NCBI RefSeq assembly: GCF_000828715.1
Contig: NZ_AP014583.1
Location: 3,346,001-3,410,000, forward strand
Reading direction: 5' to 3'
DNA: 64,000 nt
DNA from: Winogradskyella sp. PG-2
GTDB lineage: Bacteria; Bacteroidota; Bacteroidia; Flavobacteriales; Flavobacteriaceae
Made by a program: the position numbers and the translations under genes. Under the pieces are notes generated by a model. The model was not told where the DNA came from. It worked only from the letters and a program-made list of their open reading frames with translations, and did not search any database. Of this stretch, positions 1 to 9,987 are shown in pieces. Positions within the stretch are counted from its first letter, which is position 1. The number at the start of each line of letters is the position of its first letter.

Positions 1-818
1 GAGCCATCAGCACTAGACACATAAGGTGATCTAATTGCTAGTGAGTTAACTATATTACATTGTGTACCATGATTAAACTCATAATCATTTTCATTAGATC
101 TATAGGAAACCATTTTTGTCATAACTAGGTCACCTCCAAGAATATTAAAAGAGTTTCCTTGACAATAGCTTACCATAATATTGTCTAGAACAGTGTTGAG
201 ACCTATTCCTGCTATTGTTAATCCATTGAAGTTGCCATATTCTCTTGTCTTCTTACCAGCATATTCAATTCTTACAAATTTTAAAATGCCAGAACTATCA
301 TCTGCATTATCTCCACCATAGCTGATACTTTCAAATGATGATGGACGTAAACCATAATCGATAGCTGCTTTATTTCCGAATAGGTTAGTTGGTGCTCCGC
401 CTAGAATAAATAGCCCACCCCAATCTCCGGGTTTCTTATCGCTTTTGTTAGATGTAAAAACTATGGGATCTGTTTTAGTCCCTTCTGCAATTATTTTACA
501 GCCTCTGCTAATAGTAAGTGATCCTTTAGTTTTAAAATCACCAAATATTATAGTTCCCGGCTCTATTGTTAGTGTTGAGTTATTTGTAACGAACACATCT
601 CCTAGTAAAAGATAAATATTACTTTTTGTTAGTTTGGTATTTTGAGAAATATTACCACTTAATATTTGAGTCGGTTGGTTATAATCTTTTTTGTTTGGTT
701 TAAAATCTGTCCAAGTATTAAGCCAATTGTCATAGCCAATGATTCCTTTTTCTTGCTGGGCAAATGAATTGCTTATAAGCAAAAGAAATATGAGCGCGGT
801 TGTAGTAAATTTTTTCAT
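1..818 (-). CDS. Exported beta-helix-like protein, C-terminus outside the window
   Basis: The frame is open from an ATG at 818 to the window edge (272 codons, no stop). It begins with a Sec signal peptide (MKKF, hydrophobic stretch, cleavage after a SFAQ-like site near residue 21). It continues with motifs of a large Bacteroidota surface-protein family: LTKSNIYLL, TIEPGTII, PIVFTSNKS, GDWGGLFILGGAP, YGGDNADDSSG, LKFVRIEYAG. These Gly/Asn-rich strand-turn repeats fit a right-handed parallel beta-helix. The family usually carries a C-terminal T9SS sorting domain or is lipid-anchored; that end is not visible here. The molecular role is unknown. Family membership is well supported by the motifs; an adhesin or substrate-binding role would be speculation. 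Confidence 0.85.
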   Translation of the reverse strand, partial: MKKFTTTALIFLLLISNSFAQQEKGIIGYDNWLNTWTDFKPNKKDYNQPTQILSGNISQNTKLTKSNIYLLLGDVFVTNNSTLTIEPGTIIFGDFKTKGSLTISRGCKIIAEGTKTDPIVFTSNKSDKKPGDWGGLFILGGAPTNLFGNKAAIDYGLRPSSFESISYGGDNADDSSGILKFVRIEYAGKKTREYGNFNGLTIAGIGLNTVLDNIMVSYCQGNSFNILGGDLVMTKMVSYRSNENDYEFNHGTQCNIVNSLAIRSPYVSSADG

Positions 819-1030
819 AGCCGTTGTATTCTTTGTTTAGATTATTTACGTTTTAACTATATAAATTCAAACATAAGGACTTTACCTACGAAATACAAAT
901 ATTATCGACGTAATGCACATATTTATTAATTGTTTAGTACTTTTCTTACCAAATTAACTAAACTTAGTAGTATTTAGAACTCACTTATTTCTAACTACAA
1001 ATTAAGAGGTTCTTAAAATTTAGATGAATA

Positions 1031-1066
1031 AAAAAAACCTTGATCAGAATGTGACCAGGGTTTTTC
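1031..1066 (-). terminator. Rho-independent terminator of the gene ending at 1092
   Basis: The arms AAAAACCTTGATC (left) and GACCAGGGTTTTT (right) pair with two G-U wobbles around a 7-nt loop. On the minus strand the stem is followed by a run of seven T (the A run at 1031-1037). It lies about 25 bp past the stop of the small exported protein. Confidence 0.75.
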
Positions 1067-1091
1067 AAAACAAAACTATATAAACAACTAA

Positions 1092-1544
1092 TTAATCTTT
1101 TTTGAAATCTTCGTAAGTATGCAAGGATTTCAATGTTGATTCATAAAACAAAATAGCCGCAATTAAATCCGTAGTATCGGAATAGGGCAATATTTTCTTT
1201 TGAAATTCTATTGTACTGTCAAAATAATTATCTGAAGCTTCAATATTCTCTTCTAAAGCTTTTTTATTATCTTTTGTTTCAGGTATTCCCAGAGATTCCA
1301 TTGTCACTCCAGGCTTAGTTGCAAAAGCTATATTTGGCAGAATATTTACTATAACTTCTATACGCTCTATATATAAAACAAGTAGCTCTCCTTTAGGCAT
1401 TTTTTCTAAAGTTGATCTATTATGGTATTTAGCGATATTTACTTTACCACTAATTATACTTTGAGATTCTCCTTTTTTCTGAGCAAAACTCATGCTTATT
1501 GTTATTAAAAACATAGCCGAAAATAGGGCAAATTTGGTCTTCAT
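1092..1544 (-). CDS. Small exported protein of unknown function
   Basis: It encodes 150 residues starting at MKTKFALF; an ATG two codons upstream is possible, but the internal one begins the signal peptide cleanly. The Sec signal peptide ends near SMSFAQ. The mature part is hydrophilic and helix-rich (for example KKALEENIEASDNYF, then a C-terminal ESTLKSLHTYEDF segment). There are no cysteines and no motif I recognise. It is monocistronic: a terminator follows and more than 500 bp of non-coding sequence lies upstream. It is probably periplasmic or surface-associated; function is unknown. Confidence 0.75.
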   Translation of the reverse strand: MKTKFALFSAMFLITISMSFAQKKGESQSIISGKVNIAKYHNRSTLEKMPKGELLVLYIERIEVIVNILPNIAFATKPGVTMESLGIPETKDNKKALEENIEASDNYFDSTIEFQKKILPYSDTTDLIAAILFYESTLKSLHTYEDFKKD

Positions 1545-1550
1545 GTTCAC

Positions 1551-2091
1551 GTTATTTAATTAATCTAATTGTAACAAATCTAGACAAATTATTGTATAAA
1601 ACAATTAAAATATTGCTTTTTTAGAAAAATAATTTTAACACTTTAAGTGCATTTATCATGGATAAACTGTGATAATACTGGATTAAAAGCATATTTAATC
1701 GATGAAATACATAATGAAATTTTAACATAATTCTATTATAAATCTATACAATAAAATCTAAATATTTCATAGAAATTATAACTATTCAGCCAAACTATGT
1801 TACTCAATAATCAACCTTTTTTTAGCTTAATGGGCATGCCATTATTAGTACAACTTTTATCTTCAGATATATAATTTAAACTAAACTTTATATTCTTTAA
1901 AATTAAGCCTTTCAAGATTCTAATTTTTAATGCTTTTAATTAAATATCTTTCTAAGATTGATATTATATGTATTTCAACGATAATATTTACATTATCATT
2001 CATTTTAACTATAAAAAAAGGTGTTCGCATCTTTTTTTATGATTTAGGTTATAAAACTTAGATTTTTGTTAAGCCCAAAATACTTTAACCT
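1551..2091. other. AT-rich intergenic region with an isolated UUCG hairpin
   Basis: I see no convincing ORF in this 541-bp gap. The only clear structure is at 2013-2038: AAAAAAAGGTG, a TTCG tetraloop, then CATCTTTTTTT. All positions pair, one of them G-U. It resembles an intrinsic terminator with T runs usable on either strand, but no gene reads into it. It sits 54 bp before the next start, so it could be a leader hairpin or a leftover terminator of a lost gene. Confidence 0.6.
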
Positions 2092-2682
2092 ATGAAAAAT
2101 CTATCCACATTATTCTTTCTTATCTATTTTTACAGTGCTATTCATCCTTTAAATGCACAAGTAAATCAAAGTCCTATTTATGATCGTGCAGAGCATCAGT
2201 TAACAAACACTGATACTATTCCTGACTACAGATCTAAAACTAATAAGTTAAAACTAACTGGAACTATATACCAAAGTGATGGTATAACACCAGCTAAAGA
2301 TGTTATTTTATTTATAGAACAACCAAATGAGGATGGTGATTTTGAATTAAGAAACGAAGGTGACAGCCGTTATGTCTTACACAGAAGTTGGGTAAAGACT
2401 GACGCTGATGGTAGGTTTACATTTTATACGTTTGTACCAGGAAATGATAGACGATATAATCAATTACAACAAATATTTCCTCTTATAAAAGAAGCTTCAC
2501 ATCAAGAATATAAATTAGAAACATTCTTATTCGATAATGATCCTTTATTAACTAAGCGTTGTCGTAAAAGAATTTCAAAGAAAAGTGATACTTCTAGAAT
2601 TTTGAAACTTAAAAAAGAAGAAGAGATTTTAGTAGCACAAAAAGATATAGTCTTAGCTTCAAATACTACTAAGACAAAATAG
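2092..2682 (+). CDS. Exported intradiol-dioxygenase-fold protein with degenerate active site
   Basis: 196 residues with a Sec signal peptide (cleavage after PLNAQ, about residue 23). Residues 55-165 match the layout of intradiol ring-cleavage dioxygenases: LTGTIYQSDGITPAKDV (opening beta-sandwich strands), SWVKTDADGRFTFYTFVPG (central strands), then FLFDNDPLLT. The canonical enzyme binds iron through two Tyr and two His, one His in a PAHIH-like segment. Here that segment reads QQIFPLIKE, without the His, and the HGYYRGW-like Tyr region reads VLHRSW. The fold is therefore plausible but catalysis is doubtful. It has its own terminator and no operon partners. It could alternatively be described simply as a transthyretin-like regulatory-domain protein. 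Confidence 0.65.
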   Translation: MKNLSTLFFLIYFYSAIHPLNAQVNQSPIYDRAEHQLTNTDTIPDYRSKTNKLKLTGTIYQSDGITPAKDVILFIEQPNEDGDFELRNEGDSRYVLHRSWVKTDADGRFTFYTFVPGNDRRYNQLQQIFPLIKEASHQEYKLETFLFDNDPLLTKRCRKRISKKSDTSRILKLKKEEEILVAQKDIVLASNTTKTK

Positions 2683-2718
2683 AATATTGCTAAGAACCGC
2701 AAACTTAACAATGAAAGT

Positions 2719-2746
2719 AGCCAACTCGTATGAGTTGGCTTTTTTA
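2719..2746 (+). terminator. Rho-independent terminator
   Basis: A perfect 9-bp stem, AGCCAACTC / GAGTTGGCT, with a 4-nt loop (GTAT), is followed by six T. It lies 36 bp downstream of the plus-strand stop at 2682 and before the convergent haloperoxidase gene. Confidence 0.9.
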
Positions 2747-2759
2747 CTTTAAGAATTAG

Positions 2760-4174
2760 TTAAAAACTGTTCCCTTGTAAATTAAGATCATTAATGGCAT
2801 TAGAAATTTCATAACCTAATCTTAAGCCTTCAATAGCATCTTCTTCAATATGCACGCCTAACGGTACACGAGAATATGCATTTTCTTGAGCCATTTCAGT
2901 AAATGAGCTGAAACTACGTGGTGTACTGTTAAATGTTGTAGTTCCAAAATTACTATACGTGTTATCTGTAAAATCTATATTATCGGTCTCAAAAAATGAT
3001 ATAAATACACCTGCAGACACACCAGCAAATGTAGCATGACCAGATGGATAACTTGGAAAGGCAGGATTAACGCCATCAATAAACCTAGATAAGTTTGTCG
3101 TAAATCAGCGTCAATATACTCAGTAATATAGTTGCTTGGACGTTCTTTATTATAAGTGTATTTATCATCCCAAGCAGAAACTGCAGCATCATTCAATGCA
3201 AATCCTAATCTTAGTAAAAGCTCTAACGCTTTATCATAATCTAAATCGTATTGCTCAATTAATTGATTAGTAATAGAATATTGTCTTCCCGGTGGACTTA
3301 TCATTAAACCTTCTACGTCATCAGCCCAAAACTCAGCTATCCATAAATCTTCGTTACCATTTGCTGCTGCACCATTGATTTGGTAAACTTTATTCATCTG
3401 ATTATAATATTCACTTGAAGTATCAGTACTATACTGTAAAGCCGAATCAAAGTCAATACTACTAGTTTTTTCAGGTGTAATAGCAAATGTTCTAATTTCT
3501 CTCCAATACGGGAACCATGCATCTTCACCTACATTTGCAGACCATAATCCAGTACCTACTGGCGCAACATAACTATTCGGTTTTTGATCTACAATTTGTT
3601 CTTCTGCATCTCTATCGCTTTGACTATAGCTGATTACACGTTGGGCGACATGTCTTCCCCAACGTTCTGAGTTTTCAATTTCAGTTTCCGAAAGCCCTTC
3701 TATTAAGGAAACTTCTTTTTCATTCTGAAACGTAGAAATGTTTTGTCTTATTCCGGGTTCAAGACTATGCATAAAATGGTCAATTGCTATAGCATAGGTC
3801 GTATTTAATGCAAGGTCTAAATTAACATCATCGTCATATACATTTGTATTTATATTAAAACCATTTAATCGTTGTGTGTTTGTCGTATAGTTATCCATAA
3901 AAGGTATAGCTGTTTCGAAGCCTGTTAAATGAATGTATGCTAAAGATCTTGTTACTGTATTTGGTCTCATACCAACCGTATATTGGTCTAGTGTTAACCA
4001 AAGTTGTCCCCATTCTGCAATAAGTTGTGTGGTGCTGTTTGTTACTACTATTGTTTCATCAAAATCCTCTGAACTGTCTGAATTATCCGTAAAACTATCG
4101 TCATTAGAACAGGATTGGAATGTGATTATTAGAATTGAAAAAATTAATATGGGTTTTAAGTTTATTGATTTCAT
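2760..4174 (-). pseudogene. Vanadium-dependent haloperoxidase lipoprotein, frameshifted
   Basis: The family oxidises halides with H2O2 using vanadate bound in a PAP2-type helical fold. The N-terminus has a lipobox (FQSC, Cys about residue 21, counting from the ATG at 4174). Motif 1 (Lys-x6-Arg-Pro) is KYTYNKERP in the upstream frame. Motif 2 (PSYPSGHATFAG) and motif 3 (RVPLGVH, Arg-x3-Gly-x-His) are in a different frame that ends at 2760. The frames meet near 3085-3097, where about one base is lost or gained in the codons before FIDGVNP. All vanadate-binding motifs survive on the DNA, so the lesion looks recent or is a base error. As written, the protein stops without its catalytic half. The true start could also be an ATG at 4204, but 4174 gives the normal signal sequence. 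Confidence 0.85.
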
Positions 4175-4498
4175 AATGTTGAATGTTTTAGAAATTCGAT
4201 ACACAATAACATCTAGCTTCAGTGTTAATAATTAATTGAAGTCTTTTCTTTTTCTTTGGCCAAAAAGTAATCTTGAAAAGTGTAGTTGTATTATCAATAT
4301 AAATTCGTTTTTATTCATAATCTTTAAACTCTATACTAATGTTTACAGAATTATGATTCGTTTATTTATATGTAATACGTTGGCATTGGATTTTTACCCA
4401 ACCCCTTTAATAAAAAAAATGTAATTAATAAAAATGGATGCGATTTTAAGAATTAAAATACAATCTAAGATGTTCAATATAAGATTCTTGAACCTGTT

Positions 4499-6957
4499 TT
4501 AAAAAAAGAAATTAAGTTGAAGATTTGGAGAAAATTCACTTGACTTCCTGAAGGTACTTAACGAATTATTTTGAAAAGCATTAATAGTATTATCTTGATT
4601 GTATAAATTAAGTATGGATAAACCGATAACAGTTTTCGCATCGTTTTTAGCGCTTTTAATTGTGTATGAACAGGAAAATCTAATTGATGCAGGGCATCAA
4701 AACGTTCATTTGGTCTAGAGTTAAAGTTAGTATTATCAGTCTGTTGTGAGAATATAACAGGCATACCAGAAAAGTAGCCCCAAGACATTGCAAATTTCCA
4801 TTTATTTAGGTTCAGTAAGCCTGTTAAATTAATAACATGTCTTTGATTATAAAAGGCATCAGTTTTTTTGTTGTTAAAATCTGTTTCAGTTTTACTTAAT
4901 GCATAACTTATCCAAGTTTCTAATCTATTCCATTGTTTTTTAATAAAAATGTTAGTCCCAATACTATAAATACTTCCTAAAACATCATCTGCTTTGTTAG
5001 TTACATTATCAGTCTTTTTAAGAAACAATTCTAAATCGATAAGCCATTTAGATATAGTAAAAACACCATCTAGCATTGATTGTATTCCTTTTTGTACAGC
5101 AATATCTTTATTAGGCAAATACCATAATTGATTGGTAATATTAAAATCGTCAAAATCATTTGAAAACTTCTTCTGAATAAATTGATTTGCAGTTCCGAAT
5201 GAAGATTTAAAATACAATGTATTATTTATTGCATAACTAGCTGATAATCTAGGGTTAATGTATGTTTTTTTAAAAGGGGAGTAGTAATTATTATGAATCC
5301 CTAAGTAAAAAATAAGCCTGTCATTCCAGTTTTTTTGTAAGGATAGGTATGTAGAGTGTACTGATGCACTTTGTGTGCGTTTAGAATCTATATTATTCTG
5401 TTCCTGAATTTCATTACTTGTTAATTGATGATCTGTTAAGGTATAACCAGCCTCAAGTATTATACTTGGGTTAACCTCATATAATGCTTCAGTAATTAAA
5501 CGTGTGTCAGAAATGGTATTATCAAAAGTTTCTTGTCGCGTACGTTGATCCATTATAAATCCTTCACTTACACTCAAAAGGCTCATATTAGATTTACTAA
5601 TTCGTAATTCGGTTGTAAACTTCTCAGAAAACCTTGCCTTCCATTTGCCTGTAATTCCCCAATTATCAAGTTCTAAATCTCTAAAGTCAACTTCATCGTT
5701 GTTAATATTTTGAATTTTAGCAGATAAATTGTTCTGAATATTTATAAAACTTAATGAAACTGAATTATTGTCATCAATTTTATAATTCAACTTACCATTC
5801 ATATCCGTAAAACCAAAACTAAAGTTAGAATCAGAGTTAATATTTTCAGCAATAGGTTCTAATCGACTTCCTTGAAATATGAGTGTTGATATAGCTTCTA
5901 ATTTCGGTGAACTAAAACTCGGGTAACTTGTTCTGAAAGCTGCTGTAAAAGCCAGTTTGTCCTCAATAAGCTTGGTTTTAATAGTAGCACCAGCAAATAA
6001 GGTATTTATGGCAACATCGTATTTAGTGCTATCAGGTATTTTTGTACTTGTTGTCATATCAATAAGACCACCAACACGACCACCAAATTTTGCAGGTAGC
6101 ATATTACGTTGGACTTCGATATGGGTTATAACTGAAGTGTTATAGGGTGAAATTGCACCTAAAAAATGACCAGAATGGTATATTGGAATGTCATCTATCT
6201 GTATTAGATTCTGATCGTAAGTATTACCTCTAAAATTTAGGTTACCCGATTTACCACTAGGTGAGTGGATCCTAGGTATATTGTTCAAAACTGCAAATAC
6301 ATCACCATCAGTCTCACCCGCTAGTAAGTTTAATGATTGTGTGTTTATTTGTAAACTGTGATCACTAATTTTTGCATCGACACCTTTTGTTAGATAACTA
6401 CTTAAAACAATTTCGTTTAAGTGAAACGAATTTTTATAAAGTTTCAGGATTTTGGTTTTCAATAAATCTTTAGCCTGTATTCCTTCCGTTTTATAAAAAT
6501 ATAATTGAAAATAAATAGTGTCTAAAGGAAAAACGGATTCTATTTTAAAAACATCTTCTTCAGGATACAAGTTTTCATTCTTTTGCCGATTAATGTTATA
6601 AGTTATAGAGTTAACATTTTCATTTGTTTCAATATCAATAATGTTAAATGTTATAGTTTTTCGTATTGGTACAATCACGTAATTATTTGTGGTATTTGCA
6701 CTAAATTTCAAAGGAATTAAGTTTTCAATTTTTGTAATACTCTCAGCAATTGATGAGCACTCAAAATCTTCCTCTAAAAAAAGATTGTCAAAAAAAGTAT
6801 GATTATAAGAAAAACTAACCTCGTAAATATGTTCTAATTGTGCAAGCTTATCGGAAAGTCTTAAGCCAGATTTGGTTTGAGCAATACTTGTATTAATAAT
6901 GCATAACCAACCTATAACACAAATTATTACTTTGTATGAGAATAACCTTTTGGCCAT
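4499..6957 (-). pseudogene. TonB-dependent receptor with STN domain, 3' frameshift
   Basis: Outer-membrane TonB-dependent transporter of the sigma/anti-sigma-linked type. After the signal peptide (ends near TSIAQ) comes an STN domain (about residues 30-95), then a short beta domain, a plug (about 200-310, with LNFRGNTYDQNLIQIDDIP and KFGGRVGGLIDM) and a 22-strand-type barrel. The frame runs to a stop at 4558, but the natural C-terminus is in another frame, ending LQLNFFF with TAA at 4499-4501. Loss of one base in the A run at 4675-4678 (T run in the coding strand) explains the shift. The barrel would lose its last two strands and the terminal aromatic, which normally prevents assembly. It is preceded at 4 bp by FecR and the sigma gene, so it is the output gene of that cell-surface signalling unit. 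The substrate is unknown; an iron complex is the family default. Confidence 0.8.
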
Positions 6958-6960
6958 ATA

Positions 6961-7893
6961 TCATTCAATAATTACAGTATTGTTCTTGTCTACATTATAT
7001 TTAATCTCCATAGATGTAAATAATTTTTCTAAAGCCAAGTTAAAATCGTTATGTGTTAGGTTACCTGTAAACTGTTGTTTTTTATATTTATTTGGTAGAG
7101 TAATATTGATCTTGTAATATTTCTGTAAATCCTTAATAACTTCAGATAATTCTACTTTATTGTATTTGGTATAACCATTTAGCCAATTTAGGACATTAGT
7201 TGTGTGATTGTTGCCAAATAATTTATTGTTTTTTGCAGAATTTGATTGCCCTTTTATTAGTATTTCTTCATCTTCATTATAGTTAACAGCTACTTTACCT
7301 TCATAACAGTTTACTTCAAATTTTGAATCGGTAGCATTTACATTAAATTGAGTGCCTAGTACTGTTATACTGCCTCTATTTGTAATAACTTTAAAAGTAT
7401 TGCCTTTTGTCACATCAAAAAATGCTTGTCCGTTGAGTTGTAATGTTCTATTATTTCCCCAATCTTTTTCGATATAAGATATTTCAGAAAGCGCATCTAA
7501 TTTAATTTCTGACCCATCTGGTAGTTCAAAGGATTTATTCTCGGCAATTTGGGTAGAAATTGTAGTAGTTGAGTTAGAGAAAGCATTCCAAGAAAAGTAG
7601 CCAGCAGTTATTAAAATGAGTGCGCTAGCTGCAATACTTAGCCAACGTAGTCTACTACTGTTTTGTTTTTGCTGAGACTCATGCGATGAAATATTTAGTT
7701 TTCTTTATTTTTTAAGATTTTCTAGGCCAGCGTCAATATCAAATTTTTTAACTTTCCAAGTATCAATTTCATCAATAACAACTTTTAAATTATCTAATTC
7801 TCCAGACTCTTTTAATGCTTCTTGTTCATCATCATCTAAACGATTATCGAGCCATCTCGTTATAAAATTATCTTTAAGAAAATCATTGTCCAC
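6961..7893 (-). pseudogene. FecR-type anti-sigma factor with in-frame TAA
   Basis: One continuous 311-codon frame contains a complete FecR-family protein except for a TAA at 7705-7707 (codon 63). Before the stop lies the cytoplasmic sigma-binding part (ITRWLDNRL, DDDEQEAL). After it come a basic linker, a transmembrane segment (WLSIAASALILITAGYF, about residues 85-101), the FecR domain (ELPDGSEIKLDA, GQAFFDVTK, VLGTQFNV) and the C-terminal DUF4974 domain (YYKINITL, LTHNDFNLALEKLF). Nothing else is damaged, so this is a single nonsense change, for instance CAA to TAA. The 62-residue product would lack the membrane anchor and periplasmic sensor. Truncated FecR N-termini can act as sigma activators in some systems, so loss of control rather than simple loss is possible. 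Confidence 0.85.
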
Positions 7894-7949
7894 GTTTACC
7901 TACTTTTTAATACACTTTCTATACGTTTAAGCATTTAATTTATCCAATC

Positions 7950-8471
7950 CTAAATGGCACGTTTTTGTAATTCTGTGAGTTCTTTATGCTTTATCAAGGC
8001 TTTTGCAATATATTTTTCTACAGCAGTTTGACTGATTTCTAACTTAATTGCAATCTCTTTATATGTTAGTTTTTCGATTCTATTTATTAAAAAAGCTTCA
8101 CGTTGTTTTTCTGGTAAATCAGAAATAGTAGCTTCTAATTGTTGTTTAAACTATTTGGTTCTTAAATGAAAATAAGGATCTTCATGGTCATGTATACTAA
8201 GTGTATTTTTCTCAAATTTCAATGCCACTTTTTTAGATCGTATCTTATCAATAAACAAGTTTTTAGCTATAGTATATAAAAAGCCAACAGCTTTTTCATA
8301 AACTACGCTTCTGCATTTTGCCCAGAGTTTAATAAAAGCATCTTGTACAACATCTTCTGCTTGATTTAAATCACCAAATTTATAATACAGATGATTTCTT
8401 AAACTTTCGGCATGTGATTTATATAAGTTATTATAGACCTCTTCATCGCAAACAGAAAAAGACTCGCTCAT
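7950..8471 (-). pseudogene. ECF sigma-70 factor with in-frame TAG between regions 2 and 4
   Basis: Extracytoplasmic-function sigma factor that should direct RNA polymerase to the FecR/TonB operon. Region 2 is intact (LRNHLYYKF, QAEDVVQDAFIKLW, then TIAKNLFIDKIR). A TAG at 8151-8153 ends the frame at 106 residues. The same frame then encodes a perfect region 4 (LPEKQREAFLINR, LTYKEIAIKLEISQTAVEKY) ending with TAG at 7950. The full protein would be 173 residues, normal for the family. The truncated product keeps core and -10 binding but lacks the helix-turn-helix that reads the -35 element. It lies 57 bp upstream of FecR in the same direction. Confidence 0.85.
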
Positions 8472-8565
8472 TATTTTCTAATTAATTATTAGTAAATATA
8501 AAATAAATTGTCAGAGCAATTTCATTTTATAAAGAACAATGGGAGACTATTCATAATTCAATTTT

Positions 8566-9723
8566 TTAGTTGTTAAATGGGTTAGCATATTTTTCATCAG
8601 TTATGAATTCCTGATCAGTTAAAGTATTTAGAAAATCTACTAGAGCTTGTATGTCTGCATCAGATAAATTTAAACGACGAATATTGTTTCCTTGAAGTAA
8701 TCTATTATCTAAATTCGGATTATTTTGTACACCATTATTATAATGCTCTATAACTTCTTCTAACGTTGCAAATCTGCCATTATGCATTTATGGTGCTGTT
8801 AGACCAATATTTCTCAACGACGGGACTTTAAATTCCCCCAAGTCATTATTATTGTTCGTTATACCACCAATACCAGGATCACTTATTACGACATCTAAAC
8901 CAATATTTCTTGCGTTATCACCTACAAATGCAACAGTTGCATGGCAGTCGAAACACCTGGTTTGGTTACTCATAAAAAGTTGTTTTCCTCTGTTTTCTGA
9001 TGCAGTGAAATTTGGGAAATTATTATTACTATTTTGGGCTTGATCTAAGCCTTCGTCAAATTTAGATTCAAAAGATACCATTGAACGTATAAATTGAGAG
9101 ATAGCAAAAGCTATTCTCTCACTAGTAATGCTTTCATCACCAAATGCATTTTCAAATAAAATTGTATAATAGCCTTCCTGAGCTAATTTTGTTTCTAATT
9201 CCTCTAAAGTCATTCCCATTTCAACTAAATCTTGAATTGGCATTAAGGTTTGGTCTTCTAGAGTAGCAGCTCTTTCATCCCAAAAAAAGCGACCATTTTC
9301 GTAAAATCTAGCATTTGATAATCCCATTGAGTTTCTTCCTGTTAGACCTCCTTCAAAACCTAAACTAAACTGGTTTGGATCAGAAAACCCATTCTCTTGA
9401 ATATGACAAGAAGCACATGAAATTGTGTTGTTTAATGACAATTTTTTATCATAAAACAATACTCTACCAAGTGTTGCGCCATTATCCGTAATAGGATTGT
9501 TATTTGGTGTATTGTCTTCATTCTGTACGTCATTATTGAGAAAGGAATCGGGCAAATTAATATTAGCATAATTGAAAGGTGTTGCTGGGAGACTTAAATC
9601 AGGATAGTCTATTGTACTGATGGCTTGGTCATCATCAACACTAACATCACTATAGTCATCCTCACTACATGAAGTTAAAATTAATATTACTAAGACGTAA
9701 ATGGGTTTAATATACTTTTTCAT
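8566..9723 (-). pseudogene. Di-haem cytochrome c peroxidase (MauG/CcpA-like) lipoprotein with in-frame TAA
   Basis: Reduces H2O2 in the periplasm, or acts as a MauG-like oxidase. It begins with a lipoprotein signal (ILTSC, Cys about residue 19). Haem sites are CASCH (about residues 103-107) and CFDCH (about 258-262), with the domain-typical RFFWDERAATLEDQ between. The frame ends with TAA at 8788-8790, exactly where the family has a Tyr in the TAPYMHNGRF motif. The next codons, MHNGRFATLEEVIEHYN, continue in frame to 8566. The Met just after the stop is the usual distal haem ligand. As written, the product is 311 residues and lacks the C-terminal ~74. It is followed on the same strand by the sigma/FecR/TonB genes after a 94-bp gap. 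Confidence 0.88.
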
Positions 9724-9987
9724 AAAACAGTTTTTATAGCTATGCTTAATTGAAAGGGCCAGAAATTATTAGGCCTTACTCTTAATACGTTTATGAAATA
9801 GATTTACCCAACCTCAAATTTTGAAAAAATATAAATACAAATATTTAGTGATTTTCAAAAAGAGAATAGTGTATATCATATTAATTCTTTCAGAAAGTCA
9901 ATTCATCCATATAATGTTACAATTCAGTATTTCAGAATCTAATTATAATGTTTTATAGAATACATTTGCTGTATCAATCAAAATCAG

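Noticed and set aside
4236..4424. Small plus-strand ORF between haloperoxidase and TonB receptor
   Set aside because: No start context, no homology-like pattern and composition equal to surrounding AT-rich DNA; it overlaps only the leader of the minus-strand gene.
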